A stretch of DNA of 43,813 bases from Rubrivivax gelatinosus (lineage in GTDB: Bacteria > Pseudomonadota > Gammaproteobacteria > Burkholderiales > Burkholderiaceae_C): the NCBI RefSeq assembly GCF_016583785.1, contig NZ_NRRU01000042.1, positions 1 to 43,813 on the forward strand, in the 5' to 3' direction. This document shows, in pieces, positions 19,450-26,594 of this stretch. The position numbers and the translations under genes are program-made. Every line of letters starts with the position of its first letter. The stretch's first letter is position 1. The notes below the pieces were generated by a model. The model was not told the origin of the DNA and did not search any database. It saw nothing but the letters and a program-made list of their open reading frames with translations.

Positions 19450-20099
19450 CAGCTGTGGATGTTGGGCAGGCAGATCCCGGGCAGCGTGCCGCGCACGCCG
19501 GCGACGTGCACGCTGGCGGCGCTGCGCCTGAGCGGGCCGCCGTAAGGCCAGCAGTCCGAACTCGCGACCTCGAAGGCGAGCAGCGGGAACGCTCCGGCCG
19601 GAGCCAGCACGACGGTCTCGTCCCAGCTGCTGTCGATCGCCGCCGCGGCGTTGGCACAGGCCTTGGGCCCGAGCAGGCGCAGGCCCAGCGTCTGGCTGCT
19701 GACCAGGGCCGAACATTTGAGCGTGCCGTCCAGCAGGCTGGACCAGGCGAGCGCGTTGCCGCTGCGCGTGCCCGCAGCCAGCGTCTGCACGCTGCCCGAG
19801 AGCCTGCCCGAGGAACTCAGCGTGGCGTCGGCCAGCAGCACCAGGTCCTCGTTCATCGTGCCGCCGGGCGGGCTCTTGTCGGCGCCCAGGCCCCAGCCGG
19901 CCGCCGGTAGAACCCGGCCGAGCTGCACGGCCAGTGCCGATGCCGAGCCGGTGCTGCGCGCCGAGGTGGTGGCGCTGCGCGACCCGACGACCATCGTCCG
20001 GTAGGCCTGCAACGCCGTCACCAGGCAGATCATCGCCAGCGCCAGCGCGACCATCAGCGAGACCAGCGACACGCCGCGCCGGCGCCGGGCCGGCGTCAT
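19449..20099 (-). CDS. PilW-like minor pilin lacking Glu5
   Basis: Prepilin of 216 residues. Class III signal RRRRG|VSLVSLMVALALAM, cleavage predicted after Gly9, followed by a single N-terminal hydrophobic helix. The residue at mature position +5, normally Glu, is Ser14. By position and size it fits PilW, which follows PilV in type IV pilus minor pilin operons. C-terminal cysteines (DCWPYGG and GICLPN) may form a disulfide. ATG at 20097-20099 overlaps the pilV stop as ATGA; the long upstream extension of this frame is shadow. It would help prime pilus assembly in the inner membrane and periplasm. Confidence 0.82.
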   Translation of the reverse strand: MTPARRRRGVSLVSLMVALALAMICLVTALQAYRTMVVGSRSATTSARSTGSASALAVQLGRVLPAAGWGLGADKSPPGGTMNEDLVLLADATLSSSGRLSGSVQTLAAGTRSGNALAWSSLLDGTLKCSALVSSQTLGLRLLGPKACANAAAAIDSSWDETVVLAPAGAFPLLAFEVASSDCWPYGGPLRRSAASVHVAGVRGTLPGICLPNIHS

Positions 20100-20518
20100 G
20101 GCGACGCCCCCAGCGACAGGCTGCCGCCGACCCGCGGCGAGTCGACGGTGACGTCGATGATGCGCGCGTCGGTGTCTGTGATCGCCACCGAACGTGCGCT
20201 GTCGCCCGGCAGCGTGATCGTGACGTTGCCGTAGCTGCGGCAGCTGACGCTGGTGTCGGCGACGGCCGCCGACTGCACCGTCAGCGTGAGCTCGCTGCCG
20301 CACAGGTCCAGGCCCTGCGTGACGACCTGGCCGCGGATCTGGTCGATCGCTTCGGCCCGGCCGTTGTTGACCTGCTGGGCGCGCGTGCCGTTGGCCAGCG
20401 TCAGCAGCGAGCCGATGACCGCGAGGCTCAGCACCAGCATGCCGACCAGCGACTCCAGCAGCGCGAAGCCGCGCTGTGCGCGGTGGCGGCGTTCAGTGGA
20501 AGCTCTGGTTTTCGACAT
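20096..20518 (-). CDS. PilV-like minor pilin
   Basis: Prepilin of 140 residues. Signal AQRG|FALLESLVGMLVLSLAVIG with cleavage after Gly17 and the canonical Glu at +5 (Glu22). NGRAEAIDQIRGQV and two cysteines (LDLCGSEL, VSCRSY) match PilV-type pseudopilins. ATG at 20516-20518 overlaps the end of the upstream FimT-like gene by 26 bp. It is the third gene of the operon. Confidence 0.85.
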   Translation of the reverse strand: MSKTRASTERRHRAQRGFALLESLVGMLVLSLAVIGSLLTLANGTRAQQVNNGRAEAIDQIRGQVVTQGLDLCGSELTLTVQSAAVADTSVSCRSYGNVTITLPGDSARSVAITDTDARIIDVTVDSPRVGGSLSLGASP

Positions 20519-20963
20519 GGGCGGACCCGGTCGTGATCGAGTACCTGAGGTCGGTGCTGCAGTCGGTGGCCGGCACCGCGATGCCGGCGCTGTCCAGCGC
20601 GATGCAGCTGCTGCCGTCGGCCAGCTCGACGCCGGCTCCGGCATCGTGCGCGAAGCTCCAGATCGGGTGGGCCGAGCAGTCGTCGCCGAGCACCACCGAG
20701 AAGCTGCCGGCGGCGAGGCACAGGCTGGCCGCGCCCTCGCCGCGCGCACGCGCCAGGTGGTTCTGCAGTGCCGCCGACTTGGTGCTGTCGTAGGCTTGCT
20801 GAAACAGGGCCTGCACGCGTGTCAGCCGGGCGTTGTCGGTCCAGGACGACCCCAGCTGGGCCACCATCAGCGCCAGCATCGCCATCAGCGCCAGCGCGAT
20901 CATCATCTCCACCAGCGTGAGCCCGCGCTGGCGGCGCCGCGCCGGGGCGGCGGCCGCCTTCAC
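20493..20963 (-). CDS. FimT/GspH-type minor pseudopilin
   Basis: Prepilin of about 156 residues. Signal RRQRG|LTLVEMMIALALMAMLALM with cleavage after Gly14 and Glu at +5 (Glu19). The body has the GspH/FimT pattern, with an early helix region QQAYDSTKSAALQNHLAR and scattered cysteines. Start is GTG at 20961-20963, overlapping the upstream stop as GTGA; GTG at 20964-20966 is equally possible. FimT-like pilins belong to the minor-pilin priming complex and in some species bind DNA during uptake (family knowledge). Confidence 0.83.
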   Translation of the reverse strand: MKAAAAPARRRQRGLTLVEMMIALALMAMLALMVAQLGSSWTDNARLTRVQALFQQAYDSTKSAALQNHLARARGEGAASLCLAAGSFSVVLGDDCSAHPIWSFAHDAGAGVELADGSSCIALDSAGIAVPATDCSTDLRYSITTGSAHVENQSFH

Positions 20964-21403
20964 CACGTCGTTGCGCCGCCGGGGCAGCCCGACTTGCTGC
21001 GGCTGCCGTCGCTGCTCAGCAGGATCTCGCAGCCCGAGACGGCCGACGAGGTGCCGCTGGCCTTGACCTGGTAGCTCGGCGGGAAGCTGGTGTTGTCGAC
21101 GGCGACGAGTTCGTAGTCGAAGTCGTCGGCCGCCACCGGTTTCCAGCCCGCCAGCGTGGACTTCAGATTCGCGGTGCCGGCGACGGCGGCCGGATAAGTC
21201 GTCTGGTTGAGCAGGTGGCCGTCGAGGTTCAGGCCGAGCGACACGAGATCGGCCTGCGCCGACGTGACGCGCTGCTTGGCGATGTACTGGCGGTAGCTCG
21301 GGAAGGCGATCGCGGCCAGGATCGCCAGCACGGCCAGCGCCACCATCAGCTCGATCAGGGTGAAGCCGCGGGGGCGGCGTGGCTGAAATACGGCAGCGTG
21401 CAT
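20960..21403 (-). CDS. Type IV pilin, PilE-like
   Basis: Pilin of 147 residues. Signal PRRPRG|FTLIELMVALAVLAILAAIA, cleavage after Gly13, Glu at +5 (Glu18), then FPSYRQYIAKQR, the classic PilE/PilA helix continuation. Two cysteines (GCEILL and SGCPGG) near the C-terminus suit the D-region disulfide loop. It is the first gene of the five-gene operon. In related clusters a PilE-like minor pilin accompanies FimT-PilV-PilW-PilX, so it may be a minor rather than the major pilin. ATG at 21401-21403 is the only start close to the signal. Confidence 0.87.
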   Translation of the reverse strand: MHAAVFQPRRPRGFTLIELMVALAVLAILAAIAFPSYRQYIAKQRVTSAQADLVSLGLNLDGHLLNQTTYPAAVAGTANLKSTLAGWKPVAADDFDYELVAVDNTSFPPSYQVKASGTSSAVSGCEILLSSDGSRSKSGCPGGATTW

Positions 21404-21724
21404 CTGGTTGTTCTGGCTGCTGAGGTGCAGCGGGATAGAGCGGCCCGGTCTTCGTTCGGGTGTCCGGGCTCGTGCGAGCGTGACGGCTTGCCTGCGGGTC
21501 CGCTCCAGCCATGGCCGGACAGCGCCTGCGTCGCGGCAAGGGGCCGGGAAGCTCGGTAGCGAACGCCTATCTTAAATCAGGGCGTTAGACAAGGTTACAT
21601 TCATTAACAGCCTAGGGGGCCATGACCGTGGTTTCAGTCACGGTCCGCATGCCGGCGCCGCAAACGCATGGACGATCCGCATCGGACGGTCATGGCCGCG
21701 CTTACGGGCGCGGTCCGTACGGCC
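21404..21724. other. Non-coding region upstream of the pilin operon
   Basis: A 321-bp gap between the start of the pilin operon and the end of the oxidoreductase gene, both on the minus strand, so it should hold the pilin promoter. A relatively AT-rich patch at 21570-21612 (including TTAAATC and TTCATTAACAG) stands out in this GC-rich DNA and is the best promoter candidate, but no convincing -35/-10 pair can be assigned. Inverted repeats crowd 21618-21713: GACCGTG/CACGGTC (21624-21630, 21639-21645), a 12-bp pair GGCCATGACCGT / ACGGTCATGGCC (21618-21629, 21686-21697), and CCGCGC/GCGCGG (21696-21701, 21708-21713). The last could end the oxidoreductase transcript. No gene is recognised. Confidence 0.55.
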
Positions 21725-22837
21725 TCAGGCCCGCAGCCGCGCCGGCGACATCGCCGCCGGCAGCACGCCTTCACGCGCCAGCGCCTCGGGCAGCGGCGCG
21801 CCGAGGATCAGCGACTCGGCCAGCAGCGCCGCGCCGGCGGCGCTCTGGATGCCGTAGCCGCCCTGGCCGGCGAGCCAGAAGAAACCGTCGGCGGCCGGAT
21901 CGAAGCCGATCACCAGCTCGCCGTCGGGCGCGAAGGTGCGCAGCCCCGCCCAGGTGTGGCGCGGGCGGCGGATCACGAGCGTCGTGCGTTCCTGGATGCG
22001 GTCTATGCCGATGGCGATGTCCAGTTCCTCGGCGACGACGTCGTGCGGCTCGACCGGGTCGGCGTTGGCGGGCGAGCCCAGCAGCTGGCCGGCGTCGGGC
22101 TTGAAGTACCAGCCGTCGTCGACGGCGCAGACCGTGGGCCAGCCGCGGTGCAGGGCACCCGGCGGCGGATCGAAGGTGAAGGCGCTGCGGCGCCGCGGCT
22201 GCAGGCCCAGCGGCGCCAGGCCGGCGCAAGCCGCGACGAGGTCGGCCCAGGCGCCGGCGGCGTCGACCAGCGTCGTCGCGGTGGCCGTGCGGCCGTCGGT
22301 CAGCAGCAGCCGCCAGGCGCCGGCGTCGCGGCGCGCGGCGGCGAGTTCGGCGCCGGTCCACAGCGCCGCGCCGTGGGCGCGGGCGACCGCCAGCCAGCCC
22401 TGCAGCGCCGCGTGCACGTCGATGTCCATCGCGTCGGGTTCGGCGACGGCGCCGATCAGGCCCTCGGGCCGCAGCACCGGCACGCGCGCCAGCGCCTGCG
22501 CCGCATCCAGGCGCTCGACGCCGGGGCCGGCGGCGAGCGCGTCGAGTTCGGCCTGCTGGCCGGCCCAGGCGACGTAGAGCACGCCGCGCGGCGACAGGAT
22601 GGGCAGGATAGACGGCGCGGCGTAGCTGGCGCGGCTGGCGCGTGTCAGCGCGCGCGCCTGCGGCGGGCCGTAGCTCTCCATGAACATCGCCGCGCTGCGG
22701 CCGCTGGACTGGGTGCCGGGCTGGGGTTCACGCTCGAGCACCAGCACCGAGCCGTGGCGGCCCAGGCGCGCGGCGAGCGAGACGCCGGCGATGCCGGCGC
22801 CGACGATGGCGAAGTCGAAGGCGGTGTCGTGGCTCAT
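21725..22837 (-). CDS. FAD-dependent D-amino-acid dehydrogenase, resembling D-arginine dehydrogenase (DauA)
   Basis: DAO-family flavoenzyme of 370 residues. The N-terminal FAD-binding Rossmann motif is VGAGIAG, then VLVLEREPQPG and SSGRSAA. Long blocks match Pseudomonas DauA from memory: GLQPRRRSAFTF, WYFKPDAGQLLGSPANADP, PRHTWAGLRTF and GQGGYGIQ. Residues that hold the amino-acid backbone (Arg in PRRRSAF, Arg in AGLRTF, Tyr56, Tyr in WYFKP) are kept. Two that recognise the cationic side chain appear changed: the His48 position is Met51 and the Glu87 position is Val86. It would oxidise a D-amino acid to an imino acid, perhaps a neutral one. ATG at 22835-22837. No dauB or dauR is adjacent. Confidence 0.85.
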   Translation of the reverse strand: MSHDTAFDFAIVGAGIAGVSLAARLGRHGSVLVLEREPQPGTQSSGRSAAMFMESYGPPQARALTRASRASYAAPSILPILSPRGVLYVAWAGQQAELDALAAGPGVERLDAAQALARVPVLRPEGLIGAVAEPDAMDIDVHAALQGWLAVARAHGAALWTGAELAAARRDAGAWRLLLTDGRTATATTLVDAAGAWADLVAACAGLAPLGLQPRRRSAFTFDPPPGALHRGWPTVCAVDDGWYFKPDAGQLLGSPANADPVEPHDVVAEELDIAIGIDRIQERTTLVIRRPRHTWAGLRTFAPDGELVIGFDPAADGFFWLAGQGGYGIQSAAGAALLAESLILGAPLPEALAREGVLPAAMSPARLRA

Positions 22838-22950
22838 GGCGGGTGGTGGGCAGCCTGGCGCCGATTGTGCGTCGCCGCCAGCGTGGGCTGGCAGACAGAC
22901 CGTGGCCGCCCGCGGCGCCCAGCATCGGGGCTCAACCCCGAAAGCACAGC

Positions 22951-23361
22951 ATGCAAACGAACTTCCAGAAACGCGACCGCTACGGCATGTACACCCGAGG
23001 CCACGGCGGCCCCGGCCCGGCGCTGATGGGCGCCGACACCCTGATGGGCAACGACGTCTTCAACCGCGACGGCGAAAGCCTGGGCGACATCAAGGAGCTG
23101 ATGATCGACATGGCCAGCGGCCGTGTCGCCTACGCCGTGCTGTCCTTCGGCGGCGTGCTCGGCCTGGGCGACAAGCTGTTCGCCGTGCCCTGGGCGGCGC
23201 TGGCGCTGGACACCGTGAACCAGCGCTTCACGCTCGGCGTGCCCAAGGCGCTGCTGAAGGACGCACCGGGCTTCGACAAGGGCCACTGGCCGGAAATGGC
23301 CGACAAGGCCTGGGCGCGCAGCCTGCACGAGTTCTACGGCACCACCGAACCCATCGCCTGA
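22951..23361 (+). CDS. PRC-barrel domain protein
   Basis: Protein of 136 residues. The central part MGNDVFNRDGESLGDIKELM followed by VAYAVLSFGGVLGLGDKLFAVPW is a PRC-barrel domain, as in many small stress-related proteins of Proteobacteria. The C-terminal 35 residues are charged and aromatic. ATG at 22951 begins MQTNFQKRD; the Shine-Dalgarno is poor. It is transcribed alone, divergent from the oxidoreductase (113 bp), and ended by a strong terminator. The exact function is unknown. Confidence 0.87.
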   Translation: MQTNFQKRDRYGMYTRGHGGPGPALMGADTLMGNDVFNRDGESLGDIKELMIDMASGRVAYAVLSFGGVLGLGDKLFAVPWAALALDTVNQRFTLGVPKALLKDAPGFDKGHWPEMADKAWARSLHEFYGTTEPIA

Positions 23362-23372
23362 ACACGAGCCGG

Positions 23373-23407
23373 CGCCCGCCGCGGTTTGCGCCGCGGCGGG
23401 CGTTTTT
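23373..23407 (+). terminator. Rho-independent terminator of the PRC-barrel gene
   Basis: Perfect 12-bp stem, CGCCCGCCGCGG (23373-23384) and CCGCGGCGGGCG (23391-23402), 6-nt loop and five T residues (23403-23407). It lies between the PRC-barrel gene and the convergent diguanylate cyclase gene; the T tract is on the plus strand only. Confidence 0.92.
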
Positions 23408-23408
23408 G

Positions 23409-24176
23409 TCAGTGGGCCGCGGCCCAGGTGAGCGCCGCCGGCGCCACGGCGGCCGGGCTCCGGTTCGGCACGTCGGCCACCGGTTCGTAGAAGGCCATGC
23501 CGGAGGGCTGCTGCTTGGCGCGGAACATCGCGGCGTCGGCACGCTGCAGCAGCACCGAGGCGCTGTCGCCGTCGGTCGGGCACATCGCGATGCCCACGCT
23601 GGGCCGCACGCTGAGCTCGAGCCGGCCGATCCGGAACGGCGCCGCCACCGCGGCGATCAGCTTGCCGGCCAGGCGCGCCACCGCGCGCCGTTCGATCGGC
23701 CCCGAGACCAGGCAGCCGAACTCGTCGCCGCCGAGGCGGCAGACGACGTCGCCGACACGCACCGCGCGTTGCAGGCGCAGCGCGACGACACGCAGCAGCG
23801 CGTCGCCGACGGCGTGGCCGTGGCGGTCGTTGATGGCCTTGAACTGGTCCAGGTCCAGGAACAGCACGGCCAGCGAGCGCGACGGGCGCGACCGGCTTTC
23901 CAGCTGGTCGCTGAGCTGGCTGTCGAAGCGGCTGCGGTTGGGCAGCGCGGTCAGGCTGTCGTGCTCGGCGCGGCGGCGTTCACGGCGTTCGTTGTCCTGC
24001 GACTGGGCCAGTGCCTGGCCCTGCGACTGCGCTTCCGGCCCCAGGCGCTGCAGATCCTGGGCGCATTCGCGCACGATCTCGCGCAGGGCGCTGCAAGCCA
24101 GCGCGTTGTCGTCGGCGCGCGTGCGCAGCCGCCAGGCGATGGCGGCGAGCAGGGTTTGGAGGTCGCCTGCGTCCAT
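23409..24176 (-). CDS. Diguanylate cyclase (GGDEF), cytoplasmic
   Basis: Protein of 255 residues with no membrane segment. The N-terminal 70 residues are helical and end in a charged coiled-coil-like stretch (QDNERRERRRAEHDSLTALPN) leading into a GGDEF domain. The active site is intact, GGDEF at residues 149-153. The product-inhibition I-site RVGD (140-143) sits five residues before it, as in feedback-controlled cyclases. FLDLDQFKAINDRHGHAVGD is the usual metal/nucleotide block. It should make cyclic di-GMP. ATG at 24174-24176 is preferred over the in-frame ATG at 24329 because GGAGG lies 6 nt upstream. Its start overlaps the stop of an 18-codon ORF (TGATG). Confidence 0.9.
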   Translation of the reverse strand: MDAGDLQTLLAAIAWRLRTRADDNALACSALREIVRECAQDLQRLGPEAQSQGQALAQSQDNERRERRRAEHDSLTALPNRSRFDSQLSDQLESRSRPSRSLAVLFLDLDQFKAINDRHGHAVGDALLRVVALRLQRAVRVGDVVCRLGGDEFGCLVSGPIERRAVARLAGKLIAAVAAPFRIGRLELSVRPSVGIAMCPTDGDSASVLLQRADAAMFRAKQQPSGMAFYEPVADVPNRSPAAVAPAALTWAAAH

Positions 24177-24232
24177 CACCGGCCTCCGGCTGACGCCGGG
24201 ACGTATTGCTGCAGGCTGGTGGACAGGCTCAT
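24176..24232 (-). CDS. 18-codon leader ORF translationally coupled to the diguanylate cyclase
   Basis: Encodes an 18-residue peptide starting MSLSTSLQQ and ending ASAGGR. It has the best Shine-Dalgarno of the area, AAGGAG with ideal 6-nt spacing to ATG (24230-24232). Its TGA (24176-24178) shares a base with the cyclase ATG (TGATG). It could be a small protein or a leader controlling cyclase translation. It is in a different frame from the in-frame upstream extension of the cyclase. Confidence 0.5.
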   Translation of the reverse strand: MSLSTSLQQYVPASAGGR

Positions 24233-24315
24233 GTTGCACTCCTTGGCTGCCAGGGAACGGCAGCGTCGACGGCCCGACTGTCGCCGCTGCCGGCGCCGGG
24301 GTCGGTGCGTTGCCG

Positions 24316-24342
24316 AACGCAGCCCGCAAGCCGGGCTGCGTT
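24316..24342 (-). terminator. Hairpin after the first Crp/Fnr-type gene
   Basis: Perfect 11-bp stem AACGCAGCCCG (24316-24326) and CGGGCTGCGTT (24332-24342) with a 5-nt loop, directly abutting the stop codon of the regulator gene read on the minus strand. There is no T tract, so termination may be inefficient or Rho-assisted. It would separate the regulator transcript from the cyclase leader. Confidence 0.6.
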
Positions 24343-25032
24343 TCACTCCAGATTCAGCCTGTAGGCCAGCCGGTCGCTGCGGTAGCAGCCGCAGGCCGCG
24401 GCTTCGAGCCCGCCGCGGTCGAGCACGCTCAGCTCGCCGCGGTGGTAGCGGATCAGCCCGCGCCGCTGCAGCTCGCCGGCGGCCAGCGTGATGCCGACGC
24501 GGCGCACGCCCAGCATGTAGGCGAGGAACTCGTGGGTGACGTGGAGGCGGTCGCCGTCGGCGCGGTCCTGGCTCATCAGCAGCCAGCGCGCCAGGCGCTG
24601 GCCTATCGGGTGGTAGTGCAGGCAGCCGGCGGCCGAGACCATCTGCGCCATCAGCACGTAGACGTAGCGCAGCAGTGGCGCGCGCAGGCCCTCGCTGGCG
24701 GCGAGTTCACGCAGGAAGGCCGTCGCCTCGACGCGCCAGGAACTGCCCGCGCCCTGCACCAGCGCGCGCACCGGCGACGCCGCCAGACCCAGCAGCAGCG
24801 GCGTGCCCAGCATGCCTTCGCGCCCGACCATGCCGACCTCCAGGCCGACGTGCGGGTCGACCGGCGCCACCAGCGAGATGAAGCCTCCGGTCGGGAAGTA
24901 GACGTGGCCGGTGGTGGCACCGGCCTCGCACAGCACCTCGCCCAGCGCCAGCTGCACCGGCTCGCACAGCGCCAGCAGGCGGCCGCGTTCGTGCGGCGGC
25001 AGGCGTTCGATCAGGTGGTTGGCGGCGGGCAC
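24343..25032 (-). CDS. Crp/Fnr-type transcriptional regulator
   Basis: Regulator of 229 residues. The N-terminal cyclic-nucleotide-binding-like beta-barrel has VYFPTGGFISLVAPVD and VGMVGREGMLG; the classic cAMP-binding motif of Crp is not present. The C-terminal winged helix-turn-helix (THEFLAYMLGVRRVGITLAAG) is followed by ELQRRGLIRYHRGELSVLDR. No Fnr-type cysteine cluster is seen. GTG at 25030-25032 is chosen because AAGG lies 6-7 nt upstream; the long upstream extension is shadow. It is a clear paralog of the next gene upstream, with the same orientation and a 110-bp spacing. Ligand and regulon are unknown. Confidence 0.85.
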   Translation of the reverse strand: MPAANHLIERLPPHERGRLLALCEPVQLALGEVLCEAGATTGHVYFPTGGFISLVAPVDPHVGLEVGMVGREGMLGTPLLLGLAASPVRALVQGAGSSWRVEATAFLRELAASEGLRAPLLRYVYVLMAQMVSAAGCLHYHPIGQRLARWLLMSQDRADGDRLHVTHEFLAYMLGVRRVGITLAAGELQRRGLIRYHRGELSVLDRGGLEAAACGCYRSDRLAYRLNLE

Positions 25033-25142
25033 GGCGCCCTTTCGGTGCGAAGCGGGAACCGCGCCGCGGCACGGCCGGGGGCCCGGTGCCGAGTGTGTCG
25101 GCGCCGTGGCCGGGCCGTCGGTGCTGCAGCGCACGCAGGCCT

Positions 25143-25859
25143 TCAGGTGGCAGGACGTTCGGGCAGCAGCCGGTCGTACTCGCGTTTGACGACGGCGTAG
25201 CACTCGCAGGTGCTGGCTTCGAGCCCGGCGCGGTCGAGCACGGTGATGTGGCCGCGGGCGTAGCGGATCAGGCCGCGGCGCTGCAGCCGCAGCGCCGCCT
25301 CGGTGACGCCTTCGCGGCGCACGCCCAGCATGTTGGCGATCAGCTCCTGCGTCATCACGAGCTCGTTGCCGCGCAGCCGGTCCAGGCTCAGCAGCAGCCA
25401 GCGGCACAGCTGCTGGTCCAGCGAGTGGTGGCGGTTGCAGACCGCCGTCTGCGCCATCTGCGTGATCAGCGCCTGGGTGTAGCGCAGCAGCAGGTGCATC
25501 ACCGGGCCGGGGCGCGCGAACTCGCTCTTCACCGCCGCGGAGCTGAGCCGCCAGCCTTCGCCGGCGCTCTGCACCACGGCCCGGCTGGGCGTGGTCTCGC
25601 CGCCCATGAACAGCGAGATGCCGACCACACCCTCGTTGCCGACGACGGCGATCTCGGCCGAGGCGCCGTCTTCCATCACGTAGAGCAGCGAGACGATGGC
25701 GGTGGTCGGGAAGTAGACGTGGGCCAGCTGCCGCCCCGACTCGTAGACCACCTGGCCCAGCGGCAGCGCCACCCATTCCAGCAGCGGCTGCCAGCGCTGC
25801 CATTCGGCGGCGGGAAGGGCGGCGAGGAGGTGGTTTTCCTGCGCGTGGGTGTTGGGCAT
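25143..25859 (-). CDS. Crp/Fnr-type transcriptional regulator (paralog)
   Basis: Regulator of 238 residues with the same layout as the downstream paralog: VYFPTTAIVSLLYVMEDG, IAVVGNEGVVGISLFMGG in the effector domain, and a C-terminal winged helix (QELIANMLGVRREGVTEAA) then LQRRGLIRYARGHITVLDR. This subgroup is common in Burkholderiales and lacks the cAMP-contacting residues of Crp. ATG at 25857-25859 begins MPNTHAQENHLL. It diverges from the hydroxylase gene. Both paralogs end in a helix with cysteines (ECY here, CGCY in the other). Confidence 0.88.
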   Translation of the reverse strand: MPNTHAQENHLLAALPAAEWQRWQPLLEWVALPLGQVVYESGRQLAHVYFPTTAIVSLLYVMEDGASAEIAVVGNEGVVGISLFMGGETTPSRAVVQSAGEGWRLSSAAVKSEFARPGPVMHLLLRYTQALITQMAQTAVCNRHHSLDQQLCRWLLLSLDRLRGNELVMTQELIANMLGVRREGVTEAALRLQRRGLIRYARGHITVLDRAGLEASTCECYAVVKREYDRLLPERPAT

Positions 25860-25928
25860 GGTGGCGGTGTGCGGCCGGTGGCGCGGACTGGCGCCCGGCG
25901 GTTTCACTTTAGGTCGCGGGTGGCACCC

Positions 25929-25957
25929 AGTATGTTCGCCAGCGCACAGACCCCCAA
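25929..25957 (-). promoter_or_regulatory. Candidate sigma-70-type promoter of the upstream Crp/Fnr-type gene
   Basis: On the minus strand TTGGGG (25952-25957), a 17-bp spacer and CATACT (25929-25934), matching 3/6 and 4/6 consensus bases. It lies 69 nt upstream of the regulator ATG in the only non-coding gap available. Confidence 0.35.
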
Positions 25958-26036
25958 GTCCCCTGGCACCAGATTCAATTACCGGGCCGGTCGCCTGCCT
26001 CTTCGTGGCGGACGCCGAGCCGCCTGCGGGAGCTGC

Positions 26037-26594
26037 ATGGGTCTGTTTTCACTGCGACAGGATCGGGCGTGGATGCGCGCCGATTTCGCCTTCTACGGCC
26101 TGCTGGTGCTGGGCCTGGCTGCTGTCGTGCCGGCGCTGACGCCACCCGGCGGCGGCGCCCAGGCGCTGCTCTGGACGGCGGCCGGAGCCGGCGCCTGGAC
26201 GCTGGCCGAATACGGCCTGCACCGCTTCGTGCTGCACGGCCTGCCGCCGTTCCGGCGCTGGCACGCGCTGCACCACGAACGCCCGTGCGCGCTCATCGGC
26301 ACGCCGACCGTGCTGACCGCGGCGCTGTTCCTGGTCGCCGTGTTCCTGCCGGTGGCCTGGCTGGCGCCCACCTGGCGCGGCCTGGCGCTGAGCTGGGGCG
26401 TGATGCTGGGCTACCTGGTCTACATCGGCGTGCACCACGCGGTGCACCACGCGCCGGCGGCGACGCCGTGGCTGCGGCGCCAGCGCCACTGGCACGCGCT
26501 GCACCACCGCGCCGGCAAGCCGGCCTGCTACGGCGTCAGCGTGCGGCTGTGGGACCACGTCTTCGGCAGCACCGGCGGCGGGAGCGGGCGATGA
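26037..26594 (+). CDS. Fatty acid hydroxylase / sterol desaturase-fold membrane protein
   Basis: Integral membrane di-iron protein of 185 residues. Histidine clusters follow the family pattern: HRFVLH (62-67), HALHH (76-80), HHAVHH (133-138) and HWHALHH (151-157). Hydrophobic helices lie around residues 18-34, 45-60, 92-109 and 118-132. Members hydroxylate fatty acyl chains, sterols or carotenoids using oxygen; the substrate here is unknown. ATG at 26037 has GGGAG 4 nt upstream. The stop overlaps the next start (ATGA), and that gene in turn overlaps the glucan synthase gene, so all three are probably one transcript. Confidence 0.87.
   Translation: MGLFSLRQDRAWMRADFAFYGLLVLGLAAVVPALTPPGGGAQALLWTAAGAGAWTLAEYGLHRFVLHGLPPFRRWHALHHERPCALIGTPTVLTAALFLVAVFLPVAWLAPTWRGLALSWGVMLGYLVYIGVHHAVHHAPAATPWLRRQRHWHALHHRAGKPACYGVSVRLWDHVFGSTGGGSGR

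Noticed and set aside
23409..24329. Diguanylate cyclase starting at the in-frame ATG at 24329
   Set aside because: The extra 51 residues are Pro/Ala-rich with no domain, and there is no good ribosome binding site, whereas ATG 24176 has GGAGG at proper spacing.
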